Counted from the first letter of the stretch, positions 51,116 through 60,613 are shown. The stretch: 64,000 nt of DNA from Firmicutes bacterium UBA5201 (GCA_002412775.1 DHVT01000028.1:138749-202748); one strand, 5' to 3'. Made by a program: numbers and translations. The notes: generated from the sequence alone by a model not told the origin.

Positions 51116-51153
51116 GTGCGAATTATTTTAAAAAATTAACAGAAATAATTCGA
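51116..51153 (-). terminator. Probable terminator of the methyltransferase gene
   Basis: CGAATTATTT / AAATAATTCG, a 10-bp AT-rich inverted repeat around about 14 bp just after the stop at 51154. It is GC-poor, so efficiency is uncertain. Confidence 0.45.
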
Positions 51154-52314
51154 TTATTTCACTTTCATCAAACGATCGATACTGGGTCTCACATTAAATG
51201 TTTCCTTTAGAAGCTTATATTCATTTTGCGCCTTTAAAATCGCCTCAACTGACTTGTCAGCCTTGTAGGCTCTGATCAGTATATTCTTTGGTGTATGTTC
51301 CATATCCACGAATTCGAGCATCTGAACATCATATCCCACACACTCGAGTGCGGACGCCCTAAGTGAATCGGTAACCAAAGTGGCCAGTTTGTCTTTGATC
51401 ACTCCGTATTTAAGGAGGGGAACCATCGCAGGGTTGTCGAGTTGCTTGAACAATTCGTGTTGGCAACACGGCACCGCAAAGATGATTTTGGCATCCCACC
51501 CGACCGATTTGATCAATGCCTCATCGGTTGCGGTATCACATGCATGAAGTGAAACCACCATGTCCACTGTTTTCTCAGTTTCATAATCTTTGATGTCACC
51601 CAATTTAAACGTCAATCCTTCATAATCGAGCGCTTTTGCGGTTTGATTGCAAAATTCAATGACATCCTCTTTAAGATCCAGTCCAACAATCTCAACATTG
51701 CGATTTTGAAGTTTCACCAGATAGTAATACAGAGCAAAGGTCAAATAGGCTTTACCACAACCGAAATCGATGATTCGGATAACTTTCAGGTCGTCAAGTC
51801 TGTCCAGGCTGTCCGAAACAAACTCCAGGTACTTGTTCAGCTGCCTGAACTTATCATATTTTTTCTTGAACACGCGCCCATCGGCGTCCATCAGACCCAG
51901 ATGGGTCATGAAATCACAAGGCTCTCCATCTGGAATGATGTAGTTTTTTTTGCGATTGTGTTCCAGCTCGACTTTAAAACGCGATGGCGGTTTGGTGATG
52001 ATTTTGCCTTCCATTTTCTTGTTGAAAAGCAATTGATGATCACCATCTGTCGTATAAAATACCGCTTGCTTGAAATAACTTCCCAAAGTTTCTTCGAGAA
52101 GGCTTAAAAGCTCTGTGGCATCAAAATTGTCATGCAATACTTTTTTCTCAAATTGATAAGTCACATGATAAAGCTGAGCGCCTTTTATGAGCACTGGCTT
52201 TATATCCAACTTTTGATAGGTTTTTGGAGCCCCTTTTCTGACATTGCTCAAAACAGCGAAGATAAGATTGCCTTTTTGGATCATATCTTCTAAAAATTTC
52301 AGAATATCATTCAT
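51154..52314 (-). CDS. SAM-dependent methyltransferase (Methyltransf_32 type)
   Basis: A 386-aa protein. An N-terminal domain of about 170 residues carries no motif I recognise. The C-terminal class I methyltransferase domain shows motif I in IIDFGCGKAYLTFAL, the acidic SAM ligand in IVGLDLKED, SLHACDTATDEAL, and VPCCQHEL, all of the PF13679-type family. Some relatives modify RNA, but the substrate here is unknown. The ATG at 52314 has GGAGG in front and is preferred over a TTG two codons upstream. Confidence 0.8.
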   Translation of the reverse strand: MNDILKFLEDMIQKGNLIFAVLSNVRKGAPKTYQKLDIKPVLIKGAQLYHVTYQFEKKVLHDNFDATELLSLLEETLGSYFKQAVFYTTDGDHQLLFNKKMEGKIITKPPSRFKVELEHNRKKNYIIPDGEPCDFMTHLGLMDADGRVFKKKYDKFRQLNKYLEFVSDSLDRLDDLKVIRIIDFGCGKAYLTFALYYYLVKLQNRNVEIVGLDLKEDVIEFCNQTAKALDYEGLTFKLGDIKDYETEKTVDMVVSLHACDTATDEALIKSVGWDAKIIFAVPCCQHELFKQLDNPAMVPLLKYGVIKDKLATLVTDSLRASALECVGYDVQMLEFVDMEHTPKNILIRAYKADKSVEAILKAQNEYKLLKETFNVRPSIDRLMKVK

Positions 52315-52388
52315 ACCCAACCTCCTTTATTAATGAATCACTTCAATGTATAATGGAATTGACAAACCTCTCGAATGGAAGTGATCAA

Positions 52389-53276
52389 ATGCCTGATTTT
52401 TGGAGCCATCAGCTCGCATCGAAAAAAATAAAAAAACTGTTGAAGGATAAGAATCCAAGTTTTTTCAAATGGGATAGAAGCTTCGATCCCTATTATTATT
52501 TTGGTGCCCAAGGGCCGGATTTCTTCTTTTATATCAACCAGCCTCGATTTTATAGGAAGGTACGTTATAAGAGCATCGGAAATCATCTTCACACCACAGA
52601 CATTCAGTCCACTTTCAAAAGCATGCTTGATTATCTTTCGCTTCATCAGACACAGGCTCTTAAGGCATATGTGGCTGGTTATATAACGCATTATATTTTG
52701 GACCTCAAGTGTCATCCGTTGATTTGCAAATGGGGACCCGATTCAAAATCGCACAAGGAAATCGAACTGGTTCTGGACGCCATGATCGTATGGCAATCCG
52801 AGAAAATGCGGATCCAAAACATGTCCATGAAAGAGTGGCGATTCAATCCGAAGGTCATGACCGATGAAATCGGAGTGTTATGGCGACACGTCCTCAAAGA
52901 ATGTGCAATTGGCGAAATTCCAACGGCACTTTATATGCAAGCGACAAAGGACATGAGAATCATACAGGTCATATTGCTGAAAAACATCATTTCCACACTG
53001 CCTTTTGTGCCTTTATTGTCACGCGTTTTCAATTACGACCTCAAATTGTTGAGTTATCCCAAATCGCTCACGGACCAGCATTACAGTTCGGTTGATTTTG
53101 ATGAATTTTGGGAGGCTTATATTCAAGGCATCGAAATCTCCACTCTAGTATTAAAACAAATTGACGAGGTTTATACAAGTCATTTAAACATTGAATCCAT
53201 CATTGATGAGTATTTTAAAAAAGACTATTTAGGGGAGGCCACCAAAAATGTTCAAAACTTTCATCCAGCAAAATGA
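52389..53276 (+). CDS. Zinc-dependent phospholipase C-like protein
   Basis: A 295-aa protein matching the Zn_dep_PLPC fold: FGAQGPDFFFY near residue 40, GNHLHTTDIQ, and AYVAGYITHYILDLKCHPLICKW with the metal-binding His residues. It has no signal peptide, unlike the secreted phospholipase C toxins, so a cytosolic, perhaps non-toxin role is likely. The start at 52389 has GGAAGTGA in front. The gene overlaps pepV by 29 bp, so translation is likely coupled. Confidence 0.8.
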   Translation: MPDFWSHQLASKKIKKLLKDKNPSFFKWDRSFDPYYYFGAQGPDFFFYINQPRFYRKVRYKSIGNHLHTTDIQSTFKSMLDYLSLHQTQALKAYVAGYITHYILDLKCHPLICKWGPDSKSHKEIELVLDAMIVWQSEKMRIQNMSMKEWRFNPKVMTDEIGVLWRHVLKECAIGEIPTALYMQATKDMRIIQVILLKNIISTLPFVPLLSRVFNYDLKLLSYPKSLTDQHYSSVDFDEFWEAYIQGIEISTLVLKQIDEVYTSHLNIESIIDEYFKKDYLGEATKNVQNFHPAK

Positions 53277-54633
53277 AGCCCAAATGATCCAGGCTCTGCA
53301 AGAACTCCTTCGTTTCAAGAGCGTGAAATCAGAACCTGAAAACGACGCTCCGTTCGGCAAAGGCATCAAAGCCACACTCGAACACGCTTTGAATTTAGGA
53401 GAGCAAATGGGATTCAAAACCAAAAATGTCGATCAATATGCGGGTTACATCGAATACGGCACCGGCAAAGAGATGCTTGGTATTTTGTGCCATCTCGATG
53501 TTGTTCCGGAAGGCGACCACTGGACTCACGACCCATTCGGTGGTGAAATCTCAGGTGGAAAGATCTATGGACGAGGCACACTGGACAACAAAGGTCCTGC
53601 AATAGCATCGCTATATGCCATGAAGGCACTTAAAGATTCAGGATTCGAACCTAGAAAGCGCATCCGCCTCATCCTTGGAACCGACGAGGAAAGTGGTAGC
53701 AAATGTATGAAATATTACCTTAAACACGAAGAAAAACCTTCTGTGGCTTTCAGTCCGGATGCTGATTTCCCAGTTATTCACGGAGAAATGGGCATTATCA
53801 TCTTCAAACTCAAAAAAGATTTTGTGGACAAGGTTCCCGATGGTGGCATCAAGGTCTTGAGCATGAAAGGCGGCAATGCACCGAACATGGTTCCCGATTA
53901 TGCGGAGGCCAAACTCATCTCACCTTATGATTTGGAAGAGATTGTAGACAAATTCAATGCTTCCAGGGAAGCAACCCTGGAATATGAGAAACATGAGGAT
54001 TATATCCTCATAAAATCCCACGGTGTCTCGGCACACGGCAGCACACCTGAAAAGGGCAAAAATGCCATTGCGCAATTGGTTGAGTTTCTCAACCTCATCG
54101 AGATTGAAGTTGGGGATTTATCCAGTTTCATAAGATTCATCGCCAACAATATCGGCAAAGAAACCGACGGCAAATCCATGGGCATCGCCGTTGAAGATGC
54201 CTATAACGCATTAGTCCTTAATCTTGGTATGATTGACGTCAGTGAAGACTCTGGAGAAATGACCATCAACGTCAGATACCCGATCACCAAGAAGGAATTT
54301 AAGATAAAGGCTGGCGTGGATTCAGCAGTACGAGGCACTGGAATAGAGATTTCAGATTTGTTTGGAGCTCCTCCACTTTTCTTCAAGCCCAATCACCCAC
54401 TGGTTGAGACGCTCATGAAGGTCTACAAAACACACACCGGCGATGAAAAAGCCAAACCAATAACCATAGGAGGCGGCACCTATGCACGGGCGATCCCCAA
54501 CGCAGTTGCGTTTGGCGCACTTTTCCCTGGCAGGGAAGACACCATGCACCAAAAGGATGAATACATGCAATTGGATGATTTTGTCAAGATGACTGAAATA
54601 TTCGCTTCTGCGATTTATGAACTTTCAAAGTGA
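53248..54633 (+). CDS. pepV: M20-family dipeptidase PepV
   Basis: A 461-aa metallo-dipeptidase with a broad preference for dipeptides with N-terminal residues such as Xaa-His. Zinc-ligand motifs: CHLDVVPEGDHWTHDPFGG, YGRGTLDNKGP, LGTDEESGSKCMKYYL, SPDADFPVIHGE and GGGTYARAIPNAVAFG. The dimerisation/lid domain lies between. GGGGAGG precedes the ATG. It would supply amino acids for fermentation. Confidence 0.92.
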   Translation: MFKTFIQQNEAQMIQALQELLRFKSVKSEPENDAPFGKGIKATLEHALNLGEQMGFKTKNVDQYAGYIEYGTGKEMLGILCHLDVVPEGDHWTHDPFGGEISGGKIYGRGTLDNKGPAIASLYAMKALKDSGFEPRKRIRLILGTDEESGSKCMKYYLKHEEKPSVAFSPDADFPVIHGEMGIIIFKLKKDFVDKVPDGGIKVLSMKGGNAPNMVPDYAEAKLISPYDLEEIVDKFNASREATLEYEKHEDYILIKSHGVSAHGSTPEKGKNAIAQLVEFLNLIEIEVGDLSSFIRFIANNIGKETDGKSMGIAVEDAYNALVLNLGMIDVSEDSGEMTINVRYPITKKEFKIKAGVDSAVRGTGIEISDLFGAPPLFFKPNHPLVETLMKVYKTHTGDEKAKPITIGGGTYARAIPNAVAFGALFPGREDTMHQKDEYMQLDDFVKMTEIFASAIYELSK

Positions 54634-54658
54634 AGATATGAGCAAAAAGATAGGATTG

Positions 54659-54690
54659 CATAGAGGAATACCAACAAGTATTCCTCTGTA
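54659..54690. terminator. Hairpin after pepV
   Basis: AGAGGAATAC / GTATTCCTCT, a 10-bp stem with a 6-nt loop, no strong T-run. It is the outer hairpin on the pepV side of the second copy of the 45-bp intergenic element. Confidence 0.65.
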
Positions 54691-54706
54691 GCATTTCTAG
54701 AGTTCG

Positions 54707-54751
54707 ACTGAGACGCTAATAAGTTTCCTTCGGAAACTTACCTACGCGAAA
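54707..54751 (-). repeat. 45-bp intergenic repeat core, copy 2 (reverse orientation)
   Basis: The reverse complement of 1097-1141 with one mismatch in the hairpin loop. On its other side it abuts a second hairpin (54749-54778) that overlaps the end of the helicase gene. Confidence 0.85.
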
Positions 54752-54778
54752 TATTTGATTGCGTCCCAATCAAATATT
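54749..54778. terminator. Hairpin at the 3' end of the helicase gene
   Basis: AATATTTGATTG / CAATCAAATATT, a perfect 12-bp stem around CGTCC; it includes the stop codon of the minus-strand helicase gene at 54770-54772. Confidence 0.7.
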
Positions 54779-57151
54779 CTTCCAAAACCCATCCAACTGT
54801 CCCTTAAACAATTCCTCACTCGTGAATGTCTTCCCCCAATCCTTAGGAAAAGACCTTCTATAATGTCCAGTCGAATACCTTTGGTCGACGAGAACGACAA
54901 CCCCTCGGTCATCGCTCCCTCTAATGACCCGGCCTGCACTTTGCATTACTTTGTTGATTCCCGGGAATTGATAGGCGAACTCGAATCCTCGTCCTGATAT
55001 ATCATCAAAGTAATTCTTGATCAAATTATTCTCAAAAGCGATCATCGGAAGTCCCACCCCGACCACCATAGCACCTATGAGCAAATCTCCCTGTAGGTCT
55101 ATGCCTTCAGAAAAATGCCCTCCCATGACGACAAAACTGATCATGGATATGCCACTGGCACCCGTCAAATGGGTTTCAAATGCACCCAAAAAATCCACTT
55201 TGTCCGAATCGCTTAGATCACGAGTTTGTCTGACAAGATTGAAGCATTCACCATGAAGCGCTTCGAATAACATAAAAGCATTGTCCATGTACTGGTATGA
55301 TGGGAAGAACACCATATAATTTCCCGTTTTGGCGGATGCCATTTCATAAATATATCCACATATTTTGCTGAGAGAGTTCTCACGGTCCTTGTATTTCACC
55401 GAAACATCACTGGCATAAAGCAAAAGCCTGTTATCCGGATCAAACGGTGAGGGTAAATCCAGCAATTTGATATCTTCATCTTTGCAAAGCAAATCGCGAT
55501 AATAAGGCATTGGTGACAATGTCGCAGAAAAAAAGATCGCAGATCTGGAATTCATCAAAAAGCGTCTCAACTTGGTCGCCGGATGAATGCAAAACAATTT
55601 ATACAGCATTTCTTTCTTATGACCTTCTGTGATATAGGTCAGATATCCATCGTCATAGAGCTCACTGATTCTCAAATAACCCAGGATGTCAAAATACACC
55701 TCTAAAACTTGCTCAAAATATTCGGCACCAGCATTTTCAGTCAACCACTTCTCAACTTGCGGTGCTCTTTTTTTGAGCCCCAAGGCCACCTCTTCGATTT
55801 CATCATTTGAAACCCATACTCCAGCTTCGTTGCAATTTTTCCGCGCGCTCAGCAGCAACTTGTTGATTCCCTCCAGAGAATTGCCCAGCTTCTTATCCTT
55901 CGGAAGCAGTCTCTTTTTTAAACTTGTGAATTTTTCACGACTGAGTTCCGCTGAATACATTGTTCTGGATCTATCCACCAGATTGTGTGCCTCATCTACA
56001 AGAAAAACATATTCCTCGGTAGGCACATCAAAAAAACGCCTAAGATAAACCCTAGGGTCAAATACATAATTGTAGTCGCATATGATCACGTCTGAAAACA
56101 ACGCCAAATCGAGTGAAAATTCATATGGGCAGACGCGATGTTTGAGAGCGTATGCGACAACTGTCTCCCTGCTGAAAACATCCTCATTGTTGAGAGCATC
56201 CCAGAGCGCTTCGAGGTTTCTGTCAAAATGGCCATCGGCATAAGGACATTTTTCCGGATAACAAGCCACCAAATCATTGATGCAGACCTTGTCCCTGGCA
56301 GTGATCGTCAACTGTTTGATTTGAAGTTCACCACCGGACGTCACGCGCATCTGCTTGACCGCATCCTCAGCCACAACTTTTGCAATGGTCTTAGCCGAAA
56401 GATAAAAAATCTTGTCCGTCATGTGGCTGCCCATACTTTTTATGGTCGGAAACAGTGTGGACATCGTCTTCCCTATACCTGTAGGCGCTTGAGCAAAAAG
56501 GTGTTCACCATCCCTGATGGCATTATACACAGAAACAGCCAGCGCCCTCTGGCCTGCCCGGTATGTTCCAAACGGAAAATTCAGTTGTTCGATACTACTG
56601 TTCCTGGATTGGATCCACTTTGATTTGAATACAATCCATTTCTTGTATCTCTTCACTGTTTCCATCATAAACTCATTCAAATCCGCACTTGAATAAAGCC
56701 TCTTGATTCTTTTCACCGCACCGGATTCAAAATCGGCATAAGTCAATTGTATGGTGATTTCACTCAGAGATTCATTTTCCGAGTAGATTGCACCATAAAT
56801 TTTTGCTTGTGCCCAGTGTACTGGATATGTATCTTCTTCTATCTTTTCAAGAAACACTGATGTTCCTTTGATTTCATCCACAGTGACACCTTCTGATGTC
56901 GTAAGAATACCATCAGCTCTACCACTTATGATCAAAGTGATCGGGTCATCACCATCATCAGGGGTTAATGATATACTTTTGGACAGCGAAACTTCAGCTA
57001 TGTATCCGTCTCCCTGTGATTTTTGAATTTTCTGGTGAGTTCTGATGCCCTCTGCCATTTTACCTTTGCCTTGAAATCTGGAATCAAGGTCACCGGATTG
57101 ATAGACAAATTCAACCAAGCCTCTTACCGAAATTTTGCTTTCATATGCCAT
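54770..57151 (-). CDS. PD-(D/E)XK nuclease fused to an XPD/DinG-type helicase
   Basis: A 793-aa protein. The N-terminal third has a PD-(D/E)XK-like nuclease motif: SGRADGI followed by VDEIKGTS. An XPD/DinG helicase follows: Walker A in AQAPTGIGKTMST, a Cys cluster near residues 285-365 (KVCIND, ACYPEKC, HRVCPYE) typical of the iron-sulfur cluster of this family, DEAHN as Walker B, and helicase motifs IFFSATLSPM, MGGHFSEGIDLQGD and QSAGRVIRGSDDRGVVVLVDQR. It probably acts in DNA repair, unwinding 5'-3' with a nuclease tail. The hairpin of an intergenic repeat overlaps its stop codon. Confidence 0.85.
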   Translation of the reverse strand: MAYESKISVRGLVEFVYQSGDLDSRFQGKGKMAEGIRTHQKIQKSQGDGYIAEVSLSKSISLTPDDGDDPITLIISGRADGILTTSEGVTVDEIKGTSVFLEKIEEDTYPVHWAQAKIYGAIYSENESLSEITIQLTYADFESGAVKRIKRLYSSADLNEFMMETVKRYKKWIVFKSKWIQSRNSSIEQLNFPFGTYRAGQRALAVSVYNAIRDGEHLFAQAPTGIGKTMSTLFPTIKSMGSHMTDKIFYLSAKTIAKVVAEDAVKQMRVTSGGELQIKQLTITARDKVCINDLVACYPEKCPYADGHFDRNLEALWDALNNEDVFSRETVVAYALKHRVCPYEFSLDLALFSDVIICDYNYVFDPRVYLRRFFDVPTEEYVFLVDEAHNLVDRSRTMYSAELSREKFTSLKKRLLPKDKKLGNSLEGINKLLLSARKNCNEAGVWVSNDEIEEVALGLKKRAPQVEKWLTENAGAEYFEQVLEVYFDILGYLRISELYDDGYLTYITEGHKKEMLYKLFCIHPATKLRRFLMNSRSAIFFSATLSPMPYYRDLLCKDEDIKLLDLPSPFDPDNRLLLYASDVSVKYKDRENSLSKICGYIYEMASAKTGNYMVFFPSYQYMDNAFMLFEALHGECFNLVRQTRDLSDSDKVDFLGAFETHLTGASGISMISFVVMGGHFSEGIDLQGDLLIGAMVVGVGLPMIAFENNLIKNYFDDISGRGFEFAYQFPGINKVMQSAGRVIRGSDDRGVVVLVDQRYSTGHYRRSFPKDWGKTFTSEELFKGQLDGFWKNI

Positions 57152-57213
57152 GGAGTACCTCGCTACCGGACAATGAACGTATGTTCGTAATTATTGTATC
57201 AAATATAATGATA

Positions 57214-57240
57214 AAGAGCCAGACAATTTCGTCTGACTCC
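57214..57240 (-). terminator. Terminator of the lytic transglycosylase gene
   Basis: GAGTCAGAC / GTCTGGCTC stem with one mismatch, a short loop and a TTTAT tail on the minus strand. Confidence 0.7.
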
Positions 57241-57252
57241 CAGGTGCTCTTA

Positions 57253-58002
57253 TTAGTTGTTGAGCGCTACATATTTATTGGCTTTGGATAATACGGTTCT
57301 CGAATACGAGGTTGAATACGTCTGATACGCCGCATAGTATTTTGCAAGATTGTTCGGACCTCGATTGTACTCGGAAAGAATACGTTCATAATTGGCACCA
57401 TAGGAATCCATCAAGAGATCCAAATATTTAATTCCAAGAGCCAAATTGTATTCTGGCTCAAATATCTGAGTTGGATCGTATTCGAGTTCAAGTTCCTCAC
57501 CAAATTCAGTTGCCAGCCACTTTTCGGTCCCAGGAATGATTTGCATGTAGCCTCTGTCCTGATCCGCACCGACAATATTTTGATCGAAATTGCTTTCAAG
57601 TTCAATGATGGATAAAATCAACGAGTAAGGTACATCGTATTTATCCGCATACTTGACCAGTGCCAGTGCACTTTCATAATTCAGTGGTGTCTGCTCTGTT
57701 ATGCTTTTCACTTTTTCGAGCTGAGTGGATTCAAAAGCATCGAAATCAATGAACTTTGAAATTTTCTCGAACTCCTCTACGATTGGATTTTGTGCCTCTA
57801 TTACTTTTTGTGCCTGTTCAACCTGTATGGATAATGCATTGATCTCTTGTTCTCTTGTTGAAACTTCTGCCGCCAATTCAGCCTTTTCCGTTTCAACTCT
57901 TTGGATTTCATTTGCCGCTTGTAATGTTTTACTTCCCAATAACACTACAGATAATCCTAAAAATACAAGCGCTACAACTAAAATCTTATTGATTGTTTTC
58001 AT
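57253..58002 (-). CDS. Membrane-anchored lytic transglycosylase (SLT domain)
   Basis: A 249-aa protein. An N-terminal transmembrane anchor (residues 6-29) precedes a coiled coil at about 30-75, then an SLT domain from about 108: SLILSIIELESNF with the catalytic Glu, GYMQIIPGTEKWLA, YNLALGIKYLDLLMDSYG, and YNRGPNN. It cleaves glycan strands of peptidoglycan without hydrolysis. Its promoter (58088-58115) and a 5' hairpin precede it. Confidence 0.9.
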   Translation of the reverse strand: MKTINKILVVALVFLGLSVVLLGSKTLQAANEIQRVETEKAELAAEVSTREQEINALSIQVEQAQKVIEAQNPIVEEFEKISKFIDFDAFESTQLEKVKSITEQTPLNYESALALVKYADKYDVPYSLILSIIELESNFDQNIVGADQDRGYMQIIPGTEKWLATEFGEELELEYDPTQIFEPEYNLALGIKYLDLLMDSYGANYERILSEYNRGPNNLAKYYAAYQTYSTSYSRTVLSKANKYVALNN

Positions 58003-58047
58003 GATATCACCTTTCTAAATTTAAGCTTCATATTCTAAAATAACGAA

Positions 58048-58072
58048 GAACACAGCGAGTTGCGCTATGTTC
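58048..58072 (-). other. 5' untranslated hairpin of the transglycosylase mRNA
   Basis: On the minus strand GAACATAGCG / CGCTGTGTTC, a 10-bp stem with one G-U pair, begins about 9 nt after the predicted transcription start. A T-run does not follow, so it is not a terminator; a 5' stabilising hairpin is plausible. Confidence 0.4.
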
Positions 58073-58087
58073 ATCATGACTTTACAA

Positions 58088-58115
58088 ATTATAGCATAAG
58101 TTTAAAAAGTGTCAA
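58088..58115 (-). promoter_or_regulatory. Promoter of the transglycosylase gene
   Basis: A consensus promoter on the minus strand: TTGACA, 16 bp, TATAAT. The remaining upstream gap to 58277 holds no structure I recognise. Confidence 0.85.
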
Positions 58116-58277
58116 TTAACAAAATGTAACTTATGTTGTCTTCCACCAATAGCAGTGTGTTTTTACCTTATTATTCCAGCTCCGTGCACCTTGCAATCAG
58201 AAGTTTCTTGTGATGGTTCCTGAAATTGCACTAAATTGTTTTGTAACTTTTAAACAATTGTAATTCCAAATTTTACC

Positions 58278-59054
58278 TTATTTCATTTTATTGTTGTGAT
58301 AAGCCTGCATTTTCTTGAGTCTATTTGTGTCGATCTGACTGTTTTCTTGAGCCTTTTCTTCGGTTTTTATGACATTGCTTTCCTTTTTTTGAAGCGCATT
58401 GATCAAGAATCCGATGGTGTCTGTGACTTGAGATGATTTCGCCTGAACATAGTGTTTTTTGATCCGTTCCATGTCGTTACCGGCAAAAGCCAATATGATG
58501 TTGGCCTCTTTAAAATTGATTTTTTCTTCAATAAGCTCAATCACTTCATCCACCAGTGCTTCCTTGGATTCCTTCTGGCTCACAAATGCTTTTGGCACAG
58601 ATTCATATGAAGTTTCATCACCGAGCAAGTACTCCGCCATACGTCTTCTAAGGTCGTTTTCTCCACGATGCTTGGTTTGTGACGGAACCGAATTTTCCGG
58701 TGTGTTGACAACCGGTTCCTGATCGACTTTAAAGAAACCTTCCTTAAAGTCGTCGTCGAAATGCTGAAGTACCTTTGTGATTTCAGCCACATCATCCGGA
58801 TTTTGAATGACACTACTCTCTCTTCTGACGGGAGGGTCATTTTGGTAGTCTTTGGCCAGATAACCCTTCATTCTGAGTGAATCAAATGCACGCTTGGCAG
58901 TGACTTTTCCACACCCCATAAACTCAGCGAGTTTCTCGGTGGTCATACGCGTGGATTCATCTCTGCTCATCAACACCAAAAGACACATCTTCTCGTAAAT
59001 GTCGAGATCGTAGTTTTCAAACACTTCTTCTTCGATCGATTTCCAGAACTCCAT
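58278..59054 (-). CDS. Helix-turn-helix protein, possibly DnaD/replication-initiator-like
   Basis: A 258-aa protein. Residues about 10-70 form a winged helix (LDIYEKMCLLVLMSRDE, MTTEKLAEFMGCGKVTAKRAFDSLRMKGYL). The middle is polar and probably flexible. Residues about 170-230 (VIELIEEKINFKEANIILAFAGNDMERIKKHYV) form a helical region that resembles DnaD-type C-termini only loosely. It lies 19 bp behind tyrS and may share its transcript. The ATG at 59054 follows GGGTGGGGG; an in-frame GTG three codons earlier is less likely. The function is not established. Confidence 0.65.
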   Translation of the reverse strand: MEFWKSIEEEVFENYDLDIYEKMCLLVLMSRDESTRMTTEKLAEFMGCGKVTAKRAFDSLRMKGYLAKDYQNDPPVRRESSVIQNPDDVAEITKVLQHFDDDFKEGFFKVDQEPVVNTPENSVPSQTKHRGENDLRRRMAEYLLGDETSYESVPKAFVSQKESKEALVDEVIELIEEKINFKEANIILAFAGNDMERIKKHYVQAKSSQVTDTIGFLINALQKKESNVIKTEEKAQENSQIDTNRLKKMQAYHNNKMK

Positions 59055-59073
59055 ATCCCCCACCCTTCACAGT

Positions 59074-60300
59074 CTACTTCACCTTTACTCTATGGTATAC
59101 TTTCTTTCCTTTTCTGATCATCAAATCACCATCAATAAAATCTTCTTTAGTGATCAATCTGTTGAAATCATCTAAAACCTCATCGTTCACAGAAACACCA
59201 TTTTGCTGAATCAGTCTTCTGCCTTCACCCTTTGAAGAGATGAGTTCAAGCTTTTGCATCAAATCAAGAATCAAAACGCCCTCCTCAATCTCAGAGGCGT
59301 CCATTTCAGTTGTCGGGATATTTTCCGTGTTGCTCCCACCTGAAAACAATGCTCTTGCAGTTTCAAGCGCCTTCTCAGCTTCTTCAGGACCGTGGACAAT
59401 TTTTGTGAATTCAAACGCCAAAATTTCTTTGGCCCTGTTGATTTCCGATCCTTCAAGTGCGGAAAGCGTTCTGACCTCGTCCATAGGAAGGAATGTCAAT
59501 AGTCTCAGGCAATTCTCGACATCGGCGTCTTCAATATTTCTGAGGTATTGGAAGAGTTCATATGGTGTCGTTTTCTCTGGGTCCATCCAAATCGCTCCGG
59601 ACTCCGTCTTGCCCATTTTCTTGCCGTCGCTGGTTAAAAGCAGTTTGAACGTCAAGCCATAAACCTGCTTGCTTTCCATTCTTCTTACAAGATCCACACC
59701 TGCAATGATATTGGACCATTGGTCGTTGCCACCAAGTTGCATCTGGCAGTCAAACTGTCTGTTCAGCTCAAGAAAATCATAAGCCTGCATGATCATATAG
59801 TTGAATTCAAGGAAACTCAGTCCCTTTTCAAGTCTTTGTTTGAAACACTCGGCGGATAGCATGCGATTGACCGAAAACTTACTGCCTATTTCCCTTAGGA
59901 AAGGTATATATTTCAGTTCATCAAGCCACTGGGCATTGTTGGAGACGTAACCGGATTTACCGTCCAGAGTCAGGTAATTTTCCATTTGCTTCTTTAAACA
60001 CTCACCGTTGAAATCAATATCCTCAGGTGTCAGCATTTTTCTCATGTCCGTTTTACCAGAAGGATCTCCGACTTTTGCGGTTCCTCCGCCAATCAATGCA
60101 ATCGGTTTGTGTCCCGCGCGCTGCATATGCATCATGACCATGATTTGTATGAAATGTCCTAAATGCAAACTGTCCGCTGTGGGATCGAAGCCAATATAGA
60201 AAGTCACGCTTTCTTTTGCAAGCAACTCTTTGACTTCCTCTTCATGTGTGATCTGTTCGATGTAACCACGTTCAAGCAGTGTATCGTATACGTTTTTCAT
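59074..60300 (-). CDS. tyrS: Tyrosyl-tRNA synthetase
   Basis: A 408-aa class I synthetase that charges tRNA-Tyr. The HIGH-like motif is in PTADSLHLGHF, and the KMSKS-like motif reads KMGKTESG. The tyrosine-site YDFLELNRQFDCQMQLGGNDQW is present. A C-terminal S4 domain (about 345-408, LISSKGEGRRLIQQNGVSVNDE) binds tRNA. The upstream leader is a tyrosine T-box, so expression should rise when tRNA-Tyr is uncharged. Confidence 0.96.
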   Translation of the reverse strand: MKNVYDTLLERGYIEQITHEEEVKELLAKESVTFYIGFDPTADSLHLGHFIQIMVMMHMQRAGHKPIALIGGGTAKVGDPSGKTDMRKMLTPEDIDFNGECLKKQMENYLTLDGKSGYVSNNAQWLDELKYIPFLREIGSKFSVNRMLSAECFKQRLEKGLSFLEFNYMIMQAYDFLELNRQFDCQMQLGGNDQWSNIIAGVDLVRRMESKQVYGLTFKLLLTSDGKKMGKTESGAIWMDPEKTTPYELFQYLRNIEDADVENCLRLLTFLPMDEVRTLSALEGSEINRAKEILAFEFTKIVHGPEEAEKALETARALFSGGSNTENIPTTEMDASEIEEGVLILDLMQKLELISSKGEGRRLIQQNGVSVNDEVLDDFNRLITKEDFIDGDLMIRKGKKVYHRVKVK

Positions 60301-60319
60301 AAGCCACCTCTAATCTTTT

Positions 60320-60575
60320 TTTTAAATAAAAAAAGGGCCTCTCCATCGAAGGACGAGAGAACCCGTGTTACCACCTTGCTTCATGACTACTTTCGCAGTC
60401 ACCTCAAACCGAATAACGCTCGGGACGCGTGATGGTTTCCCATCAAGGCTCATGGCGCGTAATTCAAAAAAACTATTGGAATCGCTTTCACCAACCGCAA
60501 TCCTCTCTGAATTTCAACAGAATTTTCTACTAAGCCACTTCAAACGCCTATACAGAACATGATGTTCCTATAGAA
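60320..60575 (-). ncRNA. T-box leader specific for tRNA-Tyr
   Basis: On the minus strand the T-box sequence AAGGTGGTAACACG (plus-strand 60364-60377) precedes a GGG...CCC terminator stem with a T7 run (60328-60363). Stem I features include GGTTGGTGAAAGC in its distal loop and AGTAGA in the lower stem. The specifier codon reads TAC (plus-strand 60459-60461), in the context GAAT-TAC-GCG, which matches tyrosine and the gene downstream. The leader fills the 319-bp gap to the next gene. Confidence 0.92.
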
Positions 60576-60584
60576 TTATCTACA

Positions 60585-60613
60585 AATATAAATTATTTTG
60601 CAATACTTGTCAA
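60585..60613 (-). promoter_or_regulatory. Promoter of the T-box-tyrS unit
   Basis: TTGACA, 17 bp, TATATT on the minus strand, 7 bp after the end of the upstream HD-GYP gene. Confidence 0.8.

Noticed and set aside
52389..53276. Secreted alpha-toxin-like phospholipase C
   Set aside because: No signal peptide is present and the C-terminal membrane-binding (PLAT) domain of the toxin is absent; only the zinc-enzyme fold is shared.
58003..58277. A c-di-AMP (ydaO) or c-di-GMP riboswitch upstream of the lytic transglycosylase
   Set aside because: The leader downstream of the promoter is only about 80 nt with one hairpin, and none of the conserved aptamer segments can be found.
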